A DNA stretch of 61,172 nt from Desulfofundulus thermosubterraneus DSM 16057 (GCF_900142025.1 NZ_FQZM01000022.1:1-61172), one strand, 5' to 3'; positions 10,982 to 20,047 are shown, counted from the stretch's first letter. Program-made: numbers and translations. Notes: generated from the letters alone by a model not told the origin.

Positions 10982-12229
10982 ATGAAGTGGAACAAAATTT
11001 TTATTCTTGCAGGCATCGTGGTGATTGTGGCCCTGGTTACAGTGGCCGCGGTAGCGCCGGTTTTTGAGAACAACCCCTATCTGGGAAAATACCTGCCTCT
11101 AGTAAAGGACATTACCCTGGGCCTGGACTTGCAGGGCGGGGTTCATGTTGTCCTGGAGGCTAAAGACACTCCTGAAGTGAAGGTTACCCCCGATACAATG
11201 AAGCAACTGATGGCCGTAATTCAACGCCGCGTAGACCAGTTCGGGGTGGCGGAACCGGTTATCCAGCAGCAGGGGCGGGACCGGTTGATTGTGGAAATCG
11301 CGGGCAGGATAGACCCCGAGGAAGCCGTGCGTACCATGGTAAAAACAGCCTACCTGGAGTTTAAAACCATGGACGGGAAAACGGTAGTTACCGGGGCCGA
11401 CTTGAAGGATGCCATTGAATCCAAGGATCCAACTTCGGGGCAGATCAAAGTAGATCTCACTTTTAATGCCGCTGGGGCCAAAAAGTTTGCCGAGGCAACG
11501 GCAGCCAATGTGGGCAAACCCATAGCCATCATTTTGGATGGACAGGTGTTGCAGACTCCCGTTGTCCAGGAACCCATTCCCAACGGCAAAGCCCAGATTA
11601 CTGGATACCAGTCCCTGGAGGAAGCCCACAATATTGCCATCCTGCTGCGTTCCGGCGCCCTGCCGGTAAAGGTGGAGGTGGCCGAAAAACGGGGAATTGG
11701 GCCGGCCTTGGGGGCCGACTCCCTGGAAAAATCAAAACATGCCGGATTAGTGGGGGTGCTGGCCATTTTGATCTTCATGGTCATGTACTACCGCCTGCCG
11801 GGCTTGGTGGCCGATTTTGCTCTGCTGATATACGCCCTGATTGTCCTGGCCATTTACGTGGGCCTGCATGTGACCATGACCCTGCCGGGTATCGCCGCCT
11901 TCCTGTTGTCCATGGGTATTGCCGTTGATGCCAACGTGATCATCTTCGAGCGTCTGAAGGAGGAATTACGGACGGGTAAGAGTTTGCGCTCGGCTATTGA
12001 TGCCGGTTTCAAGCGGGCTTTTACAGCCATCTTTGATGCCAACGCTACCACCCTCATTGCTGCCGTGGTGCTATACTTCTTCGGGACAGGTCCCATCCGG
12101 GGCTTTGCCATTACCCTGGGGATCGGTATTGTAGCCAGCATGTTTACGGCCATCACCGTCACCCGCTGGCTGTTGCACCTGGTGGCGGCCAGCGGCCTGG
12201 TGAGAAACGCGAAAGCTTATGGAGCATAG
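10982..12229 (+). CDS. secD: Protein translocase subunit SecD
   Basis: Uses the proton motive force to help late steps of Sec export. The 415-residue protein has an N-terminal membrane segment, the D1 motif LGLDLQGGVHVVLEA, the periplasmic domain, and C-terminal membrane segments with GIAVDANVIIFERLKEEL. ATG 10982 is preferred over the in-frame TTG six bases earlier because of the GAGAGGGG site. secF follows after 14 nt. Confidence 0.95.
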   Translation: MKWNKIFILAGIVVIVALVTVAAVAPVFENNPYLGKYLPLVKDITLGLDLQGGVHVVLEAKDTPEVKVTPDTMKQLMAVIQRRVDQFGVAEPVIQQQGRDRLIVEIAGRIDPEEAVRTMVKTAYLEFKTMDGKTVVTGADLKDAIESKDPTSGQIKVDLTFNAAGAKKFAEATAANVGKPIAIILDGQVLQTPVVQEPIPNGKAQITGYQSLEEAHNIAILLRSGALPVKVEVAEKRGIGPALGADSLEKSKHAGLVGVLAILIFMVMYYRLPGLVADFALLIYALIVLAIYVGLHVTMTLPGIAAFLLSMGIAVDANVIIFERLKEELRTGKSLRSAIDAGFKRAFTAIFDANATTLIAAVVLYFFGTGPIRGFAITLGIGIVASMFTAITVTRWLLHLVAASGLVRNAKAYGA

Positions 12230-12243
12230 GGGGTTGAAGGAAA

Positions 12244-13119
12244 ATGCACTTTATTAAACTGCGGAAAATCTGGTATGCCATATCCATCGCGGTTATTTTG
12301 CCTGGATTAATCTCCCTTATGCTTCAGGGGTTGAATCTCGGCATTGATTTTACCGGAGGCAACCTGCTGGAGGTCCGCTTTGCCGAGCCGGTGCCAGTGG
12401 AAAAGGTGCGGCAGGTGGTGGCCGCCCAGGGGCTGGAGATCAGCCGGGGCATTCAAAAAAGCGGTACCACCGATTACATTATCCGCACCCGGCATTTAAC
12501 ACAGGATGAGTCGGACAAGCTGATCGCCGCTCTTTCTGAGCTGGGCAAAAATACCGTGTTGCGCAACGAGTCGGTGGGTCCCACCATCGGCCGGGAGTTG
12601 ACCACCAAGGCCATCCTGGCCCTGTTGATTGCTTCGGTGCTGATGGTTATTTACATCACCATTCGTTTTGAGTTCAAGCAGGGGATTGCGGCCATTATTG
12701 CGCTTCTGCACGATACTCTGGTCGTTACCGGTATCTTTTCCCTTTTCCGGATTGAGGTCGATAGTGCCTTTGTGGCAGCCCTTTTAACCATTATCGGTTA
12801 CTCCATAAACGACACCATTGTCATTTTCGACCGCATCCGGGAGAACATGCTGAACCGCAAAAAAGGGGAAAGCCTGGAAGATGTGGTCAACGCCAGCCTG
12901 TGGCAAACCCTGACCCGGTCCATTAACACGGTGCTGACGGTGGTTTTTGTGCTGGTGGCCCTTTATTTCCTGGGCGGCAGCACCATCCGTAACTTTGTCC
13001 TGGCCATGCTCATCGGTGTGGTCAGCGGTGCTTATTCCTCCATCTGCAACGCCAGCCCCCTGTGGGTGGACTTCAAGCTTTGGGAAAAGCGGGCCAAAGC
13101 AAAAGAAGCCAGGGCTTAG
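12244..13119 (+). CDS. secF: Protein translocase subunit SecF
   Basis: Partner of SecD. The 291-residue protein begins with a membrane segment followed by LGIDFTGGNLLEVRF, and has YSINDTIVIFDRIREN and the C-terminal membrane block. Separate secD and secF genes, rather than a fused secDF, are typical of Clostridia. Stop at 13119; hairpins follow. Confidence 0.95.
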   Translation: MHFIKLRKIWYAISIAVILPGLISLMLQGLNLGIDFTGGNLLEVRFAEPVPVEKVRQVVAAQGLEISRGIQKSGTTDYIIRTRHLTQDESDKLIAALSELGKNTVLRNESVGPTIGRELTTKAILALLIASVLMVIYITIRFEFKQGIAAIIALLHDTLVVTGIFSLFRIEVDSAFVAALLTIIGYSINDTIVIFDRIRENMLNRKKGESLEDVVNASLWQTLTRSINTVLTVVFVLVALYFLGGSTIRNFVLAMLIGVVSGAYSSICNASPLWVDFKLWEKRAKAKEARA

Positions 13120-13140
13120 GCGGGTTCACTAAAATGTAAT

Positions 13141-13188
13141 TGTTCAGTAAACCCGCTACCATCGGCACCATGGCCGGGTCACTGAACA
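13141..13188. repeat. Palindromic hairpin with TGTTCAGT arms
   Basis: Arms TGTTCAGTAAACCCG (13141-13155) and CGGGTCACTGAACA (13175-13188) can form a long stem, with an inner CCAT/ATGG pairing. Nineteen bases of the right side (13170-13188) recur exactly inside sigI at 32603-32621, and TGTTCAGTAAA recurs at 14465-14475. Probably a short dispersed repeat. Confidence 0.5.
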
Positions 13189-13223
13189 TTTACTCTAAAA
13201 TAAAAGGAATCTTGCAGTTGTAC

Positions 13224-13256
13224 AAAGCGGTGGCAAAATGCCGCCGCTTTTTATTG
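13224..13256 (+). terminator. Terminator after secF
   Basis: An 11-bp stem (AAAGCGGTGGC with GCCGCCGCTTT, one G-U pair) with a 5-nt loop is followed by TTTATT. It ends the secDF transcript about 105 nt after the stop codon. Confidence 0.8.
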
Positions 13257-13360
13257 CTTACCGGAGCTACCCGCTCTGACCCGGGCTATAAATTTTTTGT
13301 TTAGTGTTAACCGCACGGGGAAAATTAAAATTAAACCATGCTCACGGGAGGCTGGTCCCG

Positions 13361-13663
13361 GTGGATGAAAGGGAAAGGTGCATTCTGGAGGCCCTGCGGG
13401 ACAAGATCACCGAGCTATCCATTAACATGGAAAAGATGAAACTGGCCGAGTACGTGGAGTTGCTGGAACAGCCCGGGAGGCTGCTTTACGTCAATTTCCT
13501 TTCCGGCCTGGCCAGGGGTGTGGGTATAGCCGTGGGTTTTGCCCTGCTGGGGGCCATCCTGATTATGATTTTGCAACGGCTGGTGATGCTCAACCTGCCG
13601 GTAATCGGCGGTTTCATCGCCGAGATTGTGGCCATTGTCCAGAGCCGCCTGGGCGGCCCCTAA
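13361..13663 (+). CDS. DUF5665-like small membrane protein
   Basis: A protein of about 100 residues with a charged N-terminus, the block RLLYVNFLSGLARGVGIAVG and two hydrophobic segments (residues about 45-70 and 75-95). It resembles the DUF5665 family of short Firmicute membrane proteins of unknown function. GTG 13361 lies about 10 nt behind GGGAGG; the open frame begins upstream at 13304 without a clear ribosome site. Confidence 0.65.
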   Translation: MDERERCILEALRDKITELSINMEKMKLAEYVELLEQPGRLLYVNFLSGLARGVGIAVGFALLGAILIMILQRLVMLNLPVIGGFIAEIVAIVQSRLGGP

Positions 13664-13727
13664 AGGAAGGGCACCGGCTGACACCAGCCACCCCATGCGC
13701 ACAAGTGCTGGAGCAAAAGGAGGATTC

Positions 13728-14456
13728 ATGGTGGATGCACAACAACTGGCGGGGATACGCCGCCGCCTGGAAGAAGAAAAACAAAGACAGCTGGAGCTGA
13801 TCAAAGGCATCAACGAGGGTGGCCTGGCCACTTCCATGGCCGATTCCATTGGTGAACTATCCCTCTACGATAATAACCCGGGCGATATCGGCACGGAAAT
13901 GTTTGAGCGCAGTAAGGATTTCGCCTTGCGGGAAGATGCCAAAATCAAGATTCGCGCCATTGATGAGGCGCTGGCCAGGCTTGACCGGGGCACTTACGGC
14001 ACCTGCGACATCTGCGGGGGAACCATTGATCCGGAAAGGCTGGAGGCCATTCCCTACACTACCGTTTGTTATCGCTGCCGCCTGCAGGATGAAAAGCGCC
14101 CGGTTAGCTCCTACCGTCCTGTAGAGGAGGAAATCATTAAGGACCTTTATAACACCAGCTTTGAAGAAGACATGGAAAGTGTAATGTATGACCTGGAAGA
14201 CTCCTGGCAGGAGGTGGCGCGTTATTTTGAACATGCCGGGCAGGCTGAAGCTGGGGCTTACTACGGTTCCAATGAACTAGCCGAGGAGGACCGGGGGTAC
14301 GTGGAAGAGGTAGAAAACATCCCGTACGAGATAGGCGATGACGGTGTAATTTACGAGAACCGGCGCGGCTATGACGACGAAAGCGCACCCTCCGAACGCA
14401 TCGATGTGGGCATCGAGCATAGCAAAAAAAAGGAGGACAGTTCCCCTTACGGCTAA
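13728..14456 (+). CDS. TraR/DksA-type zinc finger protein, YteA-like
   Basis: A 242-residue protein with a coiled-coil-like N-terminus, then a four-cysteine zinc finger (CDICGG at about residue 93 and CYRC 20 residues later), then a long acidic C-terminal tail. This layout matches the YteA family of Firmicutes, relatives of DksA/TraR that act on RNA polymerase or ribosomes; the actual role is not known. ATG 13728 follows a strong AAAAGGAGG. The IS relic begins 38 nt after the stop. Confidence 0.8.
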   Translation: MVDAQQLAGIRRRLEEEKQRQLELIKGINEGGLATSMADSIGELSLYDNNPGDIGTEMFERSKDFALREDAKIKIRAIDEALARLDRGTYGTCDICGGTIDPERLEAIPYTTVCYRCRLQDEKRPVSSYRPVEEEIIKDLYNTSFEEDMESVMYDLEDSWQEVARYFEHAGQAEAGAYYGSNELAEEDRGYVEEVENIPYEIGDDGVIYENRRGYDDESAPSERIDVGIEHSKKKEDSSPYG

Positions 14457-14494
14457 GGCTTAACTGTTCAGTAAAAGACCGGAAAATTTTCTTG

Positions 14495-15145
14495 GGCCAT
14501 GTAAAATTTCAATAGGTACCAGAAGGGGATCAGCCCATGAAAAAGAAATGAGACCTCGTCCCAAAAACACCAAAAGGCAAACTAAAGGAATGTGAAGTCT
14601 CATGTTAAACATTCGCCACATAGTGGGGGCAGTCCTTCTTTTCGTTAAGGGTCTGATTGAATTACTTGGTAGTTGCAAGCACTTCTATGAACTTGAAAAA
14701 GGTATCCACGAGCTTTGTCAGAAGGTCAGCAACCAAATATTCACCTGGGCACTGGAACAGCTCGATGCCCGCCTGATGAATGAACGTGACCGGAGCACCT
14801 GGAGAGGGTGGTCGGGTTTCGGGATAAAACAGCCATCAGCACCTTTGGGGAGTTTCTCTACAAAAGGCGCCTGTTCCCTGGTGAGCCTCAGAGGGCTTAA
14901 AAGGCAGCGCCGTTAGGGGAGCCTTGACAGCCGGGGTCCCCGCAGGTGGTACAATGTTTTTTGCGACGGGGCGCTGGTATTATCTTTACCTGTTCCCCGG
15001 AGCCGCCCCGTCGGTGGGTTTGTCTGACCACCTACGGGGTGGATGTCAAGGCCGCTGCCTTGATGCTGATGTTTTGAGCGGTGAGGTCTCATAACGGAAA
15101 AAATTTTTGTGGAGATACCTACTGGATCTTGACACGGACCCGGAC
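14495..15145 (+). mobile_element. Relic of an ISLre2/UPF0236-type insertion sequence
   Basis: The left end (GGCCATGTAAAATTTC onward) and about 380 following bases match the element ending at 59742 on the other strand. Homology stops after about 14870, and the rest of this copy does not match the truncated other copy. A possible right end near 15105-15145 (GAGATACCTACTGGATC...) resembles the complement of the left end. If so, this is a copy of about 650 bp with a large internal deletion. It abuts the hutH promoter. Confidence 0.65.
14602..14880 (+). pseudogene. Broken ISLre2/UPF0236 transposase N-terminus
   Basis: Starts MLNIRHIVGAVLLFVKGLIE, nearly identical to the transposase fragment at 59633 on the minus strand. 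A 2-bp insertion (GGAGAGGG here, GGAGGG there, near 14802-14809) shifts the frame, and similarity ends near 14870. The product would be a short non-functional peptide. Confidence 0.85.
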
Positions 15146-15156
15146 TAACGGGGCCC

Positions 15157-15185
15157 TTGACAATTAGCCCCGCCCCATGTAATAT
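15157..15185 (+). promoter_or_regulatory. Predicted sigma-A promoter of hutH
   Basis: TTGACA (15157-15162), a 17-nt spacer and TAATAT (15180-15185) form a near-consensus promoter. Transcription would start near 15192, giving a leader of about 113 nt with the HutP-type elements. It lies just outside the IS relic. Confidence 0.75.
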
Positions 15186-15191
15186 TTAACT

Positions 15192-15304
15192 AAACAACAG
15201 CAGAAAAGGCTCACAGCCATTAGCCATGAGGGAGCCGACGGAGGGCGTGCTGTTTAAGGCGCGTTTCTGTTGGCTCCTTTTTGTTTTGAAAGGAGGGCTT
15301 TCAT
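15192..15304 (+). promoter_or_regulatory. HutP-responsive antiterminator leader of hutH (predicted)
   Basis: The leader contains CAG (15214-15216), TAG (15221-15223) and GAG (15228-15230), each pair separated by exactly four bases (CCAT both times). HutP of B. subtilis, with L-histidine and Mg2+, binds such NAG-N4-NAG-N4-NAG runs and prevents termination (established). Here the last triplet touches the 5' arm of a terminator, and hutP is the last gene of the locus. A second site inside the terminator loop is less clear: GAG at 15232 and 15241 and AAG at 15256 are not at 4-nt spacing. The ribosome site AAAGGAGGG (15289-15297) follows. Confidence 0.75.
15231..15287 (+). terminator. Attenuator terminator in the hutH leader
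   Basis: Arms GGAGCCGAC (15231-15239) and GTTGGCTCC (15269-15277) form a 9-bp stem with one G-U pair, followed by TTTTTGTTTT. It lies between promoter and start codon of hutH, so read-through must be regulated; see the HutP leader. Confidence 0.8.
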
Positions 15305-16882
15305 TTGGCGGCGCTGCTCAGGTCTACGTCCCGGGACGGCATCCAGAAGGATTTAATCAACAGCATCGGGCTGGACGGGGAGAGTTTGAGTATAGAGCAG
15401 GTGGTCCGGGTGGCCCGGCAGCACGCCCCGGTTTTTCTGGAGCCGGCGGCCCGCCTGTCCATGGAAAAGTCCCACCGGATGGTGCAGCGGATTGTGGCGG
15501 AAAAACAGGTGGTTTACGGTATTACCACCGGGTTCGGCAAGTTCAGCAATGTGGTCATCTCCCCGGCCCAGGCGGAACTACTGCAGAAAAACCTGGTCAT
15601 GAGCCACGCGGTGGGTACCGGAGAACCCTTCGACCGGGAGATTGTGCGGGCGGTGATGCTTTTGCGGGCTAATACCCTGGCCAAGGGGTATTCCGGCGTG
15701 CGGCCCCTGGTGGTGGAATACCTTTTGCAGTTGCTCAACCGGGGGGTGCACCCGGTGGTACCCGAGCAGGGTTCCGTGGGGGCCAGCGGGGACCTGGCGC
15801 CCCTGGCCCACGTGACCCTGGTGCTTCTGGGCCTGGGGGAGGCCGAATACCGGGGTAAAAGGATCAGCGGCGCTAAGGCACTGGAAGTGGCCGGGCTGCC
15901 GCCCCTCACCCTGCAAGCCAAGGAGGGCCTGGCCCTAACCAACGGCACCCAGGTCATGGGTGCCATCGGCTGCCTGGCGGTATACGATGCCGAGCTGACG
16001 GCCAAAACGGCCAGCATTGCCGCCGCCCTGGCCGTGGAAGCCCTGGACGGGCTAGCCATCGCCTTTGACCCCCGGGTGCAGCGGGTGCGCCCCCATGCCG
16101 GCCAGGTGCGCTGCGCCGCCCACCTGAGGCAGTTGCTGGCCGGAGGGGAAATTGCCACCCGCTCCGCCGGTCCCCGGGTGCAGGATGCCTACACCCTGCG
16201 CTGCACCCCCCAAGTCCACGGCGCCACCCTGGATGCCATTGACTATGTACGGGATGTGCTGGAAATCGAAATTAACTCCGCCACAGACAACCCCCTGCTC
16301 TTCCCGGCGGAGGGGGAGGTAATCTCCGGGGGTAACTTTCACGGCCAGCCCCTGGCCCTGGCCCTGGACTTCCTGGGCATGGCCGTGGCCGAACTGGGCA
16401 GCATGGCCGAGCGGCGGGTTGCCCGCCTGCTGGACCCGGCCACCAGCGGATTGCCGGCTTTTCTCACCACCCACGGTGGGCTCAATTCCGGTCTGATGCT
16501 CACCCAGTACACAGCGGCCGCTCTGGTATCGGAAAACAAAGTGCTGGCCTCACCGGCCTGCGTGGATTCCATTCCCACCTCGGCCAACCAGGAGGATCAC
16601 GTGAGCATGGGCCCCATTGCGGCCCGCAAGGCCCGCCGCATCATCCGCAATGTGCAGCAGATCCTGGCCATCCAGCTCCTCTGTGCCGCCCAGGCCATTG
16701 ATCTGGGCAAGAGGCACAAAATGGGCCGGGGCACCGCCCGGGCCTATGAAGTAATCCGGTCGGAAATCCCCTTTTTGGACCGGGACCGGGTGCTTTATCC
16801 GGATCTGTTCAAAGCGTTGGAGCTGGTGCAAAGCGGCCGATTATTGCAGGCGGTGGAGGATGAGGTGGGGGTGCTGGAGTGA
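15305..16882 (+). CDS. hutH: Histidine ammonia-lyase
   Basis: Removes ammonia from L-histidine to give trans-urocanate, the first step of histidine breakdown. The 525-residue protein carries the self-processing MIO motif ASG in GSVGASGDLAPLAH, with YGITTGFG, LALTNGTQ, NSATDNPL and QEDHVSMG, all normal for the family. TTG start 7 nt behind AAAGGAGGG. Expression should depend on the HutP-type leader upstream. It is very GC-rich, like hutU, ftcD and hutI, but separated from them by about 8 kb of DNA that looks less GC-rich. Confidence 0.95.
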   Translation: MAALLRSTSRDGIQKDLINSIGLDGESLSIEQVVRVARQHAPVFLEPAARLSMEKSHRMVQRIVAEKQVVYGITTGFGKFSNVVISPAQAELLQKNLVMSHAVGTGEPFDREIVRAVMLLRANTLAKGYSGVRPLVVEYLLQLLNRGVHPVVPEQGSVGASGDLAPLAHVTLVLLGLGEAEYRGKRISGAKALEVAGLPPLTLQAKEGLALTNGTQVMGAIGCLAVYDAELTAKTASIAAALAVEALDGLAIAFDPRVQRVRPHAGQVRCAAHLRQLLAGGEIATRSAGPRVQDAYTLRCTPQVHGATLDAIDYVRDVLEIEINSATDNPLLFPAEGEVISGGNFHGQPLALALDFLGMAVAELGSMAERRVARLLDPATSGLPAFLTTHGGLNSGLMLTQYTAAALVSENKVLASPACVDSIPTSANQEDHVSMGPIAARKARRIIRNVQQILAIQLLCAAQAIDLGKRHKMGRGTARAYEVIRSEIPFLDRDRVLYPDLFKALELVQSGRLLQAVEDEVGVLE

Positions 16883-17086
16883 AGTATTGGAGCTAAACCG
16901 AAACACCGGTCCAATTTTCGCCTGTTTCTTCCCGCTGCCGGGGCGGTGGTTACCGGTGTCTCCAAACCATTGGTTCCATAACTGGAGCAGAAAGGAACCG
17001 GCCGGATTGTAGCCGGTGAAAAGGCCCGGCGACATGGTAGTGGCGATTTTGCTTCAGAGAAAGCAAGATTTTGCTACCGGGACAAA

Positions 17087-18787
17087 ATGATACAGAGGAA
17101 AAAGGCGGCGGCCGGCAAAATATTTAACAAGGGTATTATAAGCCTGATTTCAAAATTATTAATGATAAAAGTCGGGAGAGTGGTCTGGTTGCGCTGTAAA
17201 GGGTGGGAACAGGAAGGCCTGTTGCGCCTGTTAATGAACAGCCTTGATCCGGAAGTGGCCGAGTGTCCGGAAGAGTTGATTGTTTATGGGGGTACGGGCA
17301 AAGCGGCCCGGGACAAGAAAAGTGTGGCTCAGATAAAAGAAAGACTAATTCGGCTTGAAAACGATCAAACCCTGCTTATCCAGTCCGGCAAGCCGGTGGG
17401 CGTCTTCCCTTCCCATCCCTTTGCCCCGCGGGTAATCATGGCCGGTTCTTTGCTTGTGCCTGCCTATTCCGATTACGAAACCTTCTGGCAACTGGAACGC
17501 CGTGGATTGACCGCCTACGGTCAATCTACGGCCAGTTGCTGGGCCTACATCGGCACACAAGGAGTGCTGGAGGGGACGGCCAACACCTATGGCGAGGTGG
17601 CCAAACGCCATTTCGGCGGTACCTTGCGTGGACGATGGGTGCTTACTTCGGGCTTAGGTGGCATGGGTTCGGCCCAACCATTAGGAGTGGAGTATAACGG
17701 TGGCGTAGTGCTGGTGGTGGAAGTGGACGAATCCAAAGTCGACCGGCGGTTGCGCAACAGCCTGTGCCAGATGAAGGCTGCCGACCTGGATGAGGCCCTG
17801 TTTTTGGTGCAGGAAGCGGTATCGCGCAAAGAACCGCGTTCCGTGGCCCTGGTAGGTAACGCGGCAGATGTTTATCGGGAGGTGTTGCAGCGTGGGTTGG
17901 TACCCGACGTGGTCACCGATCAGACTGCCGCCCACGACCTGCTCAATGGTTATGTGCCTGCCGGGGTTTCTTTAGCCGAAGCCGTCAGGTTACGTGTCGC
18001 CGCACCGGAAAAATACCTGGAACTTAGCCGCCGGTGCATCGTAGAGCACGTGAAAACAATGATGGAATTCATGCGCCGGGGAGCGGTAGTTTTTGATTAC
18101 GGTAACAATATCCGGCATCAGGCCGCCGCTGCCGGGTACGCCGAAGCCATGACCATTCCCGGTTTCGTTTCCGCCTACCTGCGGGATTATTTCTGCGCCG
18201 GGCGCGGCCCGTTCCGCTGGATCGCCCTTTCCGGCCGGGCGGAAGATATTTATACGCTAGATGAATTTATCTTGACTGAATTAAAAGATGATGAAGAAAT
18301 AACCAACTGGATCCATTTCGCCCAGGCGCGTATTCCCTTCCAGGGCCTGCCGGCGCGCATATGCTGGCTGAATCTCGACCAGCGGTTGTGTTTGGTGGAT
18401 ATAATCACAAAATTGTTGCGAGAAGGAAAGCTGGCCGCTCCGGTGGCTTTGACCAGGGATCATATGGGCGCCATCGCCAGCCCCTGGCGGGAGACGGAAA
18501 AAATGCCCGACGGCAGCGATGCCATCGCCGACTGGCCGGTGCTGAACGGCTTGTTGAATGCCATATCCGGTGCCAGCCTGGTCAGCGTGCAACAGGGGGG
18601 GGGCGTTGGTATCGGTTATTCCATTCACGCCGGAATGACCGTGATTGTAGATGGTTCTGAACTATCCCGGAAAAAAGCTACGCAGGTGACTTACAGTGAT
18701 GTCGGTGTAGGTATCATCAGGCATGCCGATGCCGGTTACCCTCTGGCCCAGGAGATCTCCCGCCAATATGGTTTGAACATTGACTGA
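17087..18787 (+). CDS. Divergent urocanase-family hydratase (second HutU paralogue)
   Basis: Clearly urocanase-related: CKGWEQEGLLRLLMNSLDPEV, SGLGGMGSAQPLG (NAD-binding), [25 protein letters not shown] and GPFRW. It differs from the copy at 25030 in motifs that are usually fixed. [12 protein letters not shown] becomes RDHMGAIASP (two residues shorter), and HHGGG becomes QQGGG. It keeps a Cys in YFCAGRGPFRW, where the other copy has Ala. These changes suggest another substrate, such as a substituted or thio-urocanate, or relaxed selection (inference). Length 566 residues; ATG 17162 is an equally possible start, since neither has a good ribosome site. It lies 204 nt after hutH and is followed by an AraC regulator. 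Confidence 0.85.
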   Translation: MIQRKKAAAGKIFNKGIISLISKLLMIKVGRVVWLRCKGWEQEGLLRLLMNSLDPEVAECPEELIVYGGTGKAARDKKSVAQIKERLIRLENDQTLLIQSGKPVGVFPSHPFAPRVIMAGSLLVPAYSDYETFWQLERRGLTAYGQSTASCWAYIGTQGVLEGTANTYGEVAKRHFGGTLRGRWVLTSGLGGMGSAQPLGVEYNGGVVLVVEVDESKVDRRLRNSLCQMKAADLDEALFLVQEAVSRKEPRSVALVGNAADVYREVLQRGLVPDVVTDQTAAHDLLNGYVPAGVSLAEAVRLRVAAPEKYLELSRRCIVEHVKTMMEFMRRGAVVFDYGNNIRHQAAAAGYAEAMTIPGFVSAYLRDYFCAGRGPFRWIALSGRAEDIYTLDEFILTELKDDEEITNWIHFAQARIPFQGLPARICWLNLDQRLCLVDIITKLLREGKLAAPVALTRDHMGAIASPWRETEKMPDGSDAIADWPVLNGLLNAISGASLVSVQQGGGVGIGYSIHAGMTVIVDGSELSRKKATQVTYSDVGVGIIRHADAGYPLAQEISRQYGLNID

Positions 18788-18809
18788 TGGCGGCTTTGCG
18801 GAGGCGTCA

Positions 18810-19985
18810 ATGATGGATGAATTTTCTGCTCGCTTGAGACGGGAACTGGCCTACAACCTGGTTTTCGGCATGGTGGAAAACGTAAGGGAAGTTTGGGAAA
18901 TGGTATCCCAGGCCGGCTTGAAGTATCCGCCCAATTTTGCCACGGTATGGGAAATACACAATGCCGAAGAGCTTTTCCACGGCCGGAGCGAACTCTGGAA
19001 GGTGGGCTGGCGCAGGCAGGTGGAAAAGTCTTTTGCCGGATATTTTAATCACAACGCCCTGCATTGTTTCGTTTCCGACCGGGCGCTGGCCGTGCTGTTC
19101 AACAACCGTGAGTGGGGAAAGCCGGGTGAGGAAAACGATCAGTTGAACGCACTGAAACAAGGAGTGGAAAAATCTCTGGCGGTAAAATTTTTTGTGGGGG
19201 TGGGGCGGGTATATTCCGATGCCAGGCATTTGGGGCTATCTTTTAATGAGGCCTGGCGGGCCATCCGGCGTGTATTTTGCGGTGTCCCAGGCATATATTA
19301 TTTTGGCGACGGCTCTGCCCGGGACAGGGAGCCGTTTTTGGAACGGGAAAGAGCGGCCTTGAAATATGCCATACTGAACGATGACAGGCAAAAAGCCCTG
19401 CGGATAGTCCAAGAAATAAAAATGGTGCTCGCCGCCTTCGGTGAGGGTGACTTGAATATTCTCAAGATGATGGTTTTTGAAATGCTCTCCCTGGTCATGA
19501 CGGCCTGCATGGAAAACGGGCGCAGCGCGGATCAAGTATTTATTCACGCCCTGGAATGGATAAAACAACTTCACCTGGCCGAAGATGCGGGAAAAATGGC
19601 TGAAATCTGGTCGGAAGCGTGCAAAAGAGTTTTGTTAAATACAAATAACGACCATAGTTTGGAAATACAGGTGGTTGCCCGGGCCAGGAGATTTATGGAA
19701 GAGCACTTTCAAGAGGATCTCTCGCTGTCTGAAATCGCCCGGCGCCAGTTTATAAGCCCCTATTATTTCAGCCGGCTTTTTAAACAATCAACGGGCATGA
19801 CGGTGATGGAGTTTCTTACCTCCCTGCGGATGGAAAAGGCAAAAGAATTGCTGGGAAAAACCCACCAGTCCGTAAGCCAGGTGGCCGGTGCCGTGGGCTA
19901 TGTCGATCCGAATTATTTCAGCCGCGTATTTAAAAGATACATTGGTATGTCTCCCACTGAGTACCGCAGAAAATTTCATACGTAG
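18810..19985 (+). CDS. AraC-family transcription regulator
   Basis: A 391-residue protein with an N-terminal region of unassigned type (residues 1-285) and a C-terminal AraC/XylS DNA-binding domain with two helix-turn-helix units (LSLSEIARRQFISPYYFSRLFK and VSQVAGAVGYVDPNYFSRVFKRY). The layout resembles YesN-type regulators, but no receiver domain is seen. ATG 18810 lies 6 nt behind GGAGG; an in-frame TTG at 18780 lacks one. The start is 22 nt after the urocanase paralogue, so the two are probably co-transcribed. It likely controls that paralogue and the Liv transporter. A terminator follows. Confidence 0.88.
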   Translation: MMDEFSARLRRELAYNLVFGMVENVREVWEMVSQAGLKYPPNFATVWEIHNAEELFHGRSELWKVGWRRQVEKSFAGYFNHNALHCFVSDRALAVLFNNREWGKPGEENDQLNALKQGVEKSLAVKFFVGVGRVYSDARHLGLSFNEAWRAIRRVFCGVPGIYYFGDGSARDREPFLERERAALKYAILNDDRQKALRIVQEIKMVLAAFGEGDLNILKMMVFEMLSLVMTACMENGRSADQVFIHALEWIKQLHLAEDAGKMAEIWSEACKRVLLNTNNDHSLEIQVVARARRFMEEHFQEDLSLSEIARRQFISPYYFSRLFKQSTGMTVMEFLTSLRMEKAKELLGKTHQSVSQVAGAVGYVDPNYFSRVFKRYIGMSPTEYRRKFHT

Positions 19986-20015
19986 CTTCCATACCGCTGC
20001 ACCGGTGTCGGGACA

Positions 20016-20047
20016 GCTTCTCCTTGCCAGGGAGAAGCCTTTTTTTA
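20016..20047 (+). terminator. Terminator after the AraC gene
   Basis: An 8-bp stem (GCTTCTCC with GGAGAAGC) and a 7-nt loop are followed by a run of Ts (CTTTTTTT). It separates the AraC gene from the transporter operon, which must have its own promoter in 20048-20263; none is obvious there. Confidence 0.85.

Noticed and set aside
14924-14955. TTGACA ... TACAAT as a promoter
   Set aside because: The spacer is 20 nt, too long for a normal sigma-A promoter, although TGGTACAAT could act as an extended -10.
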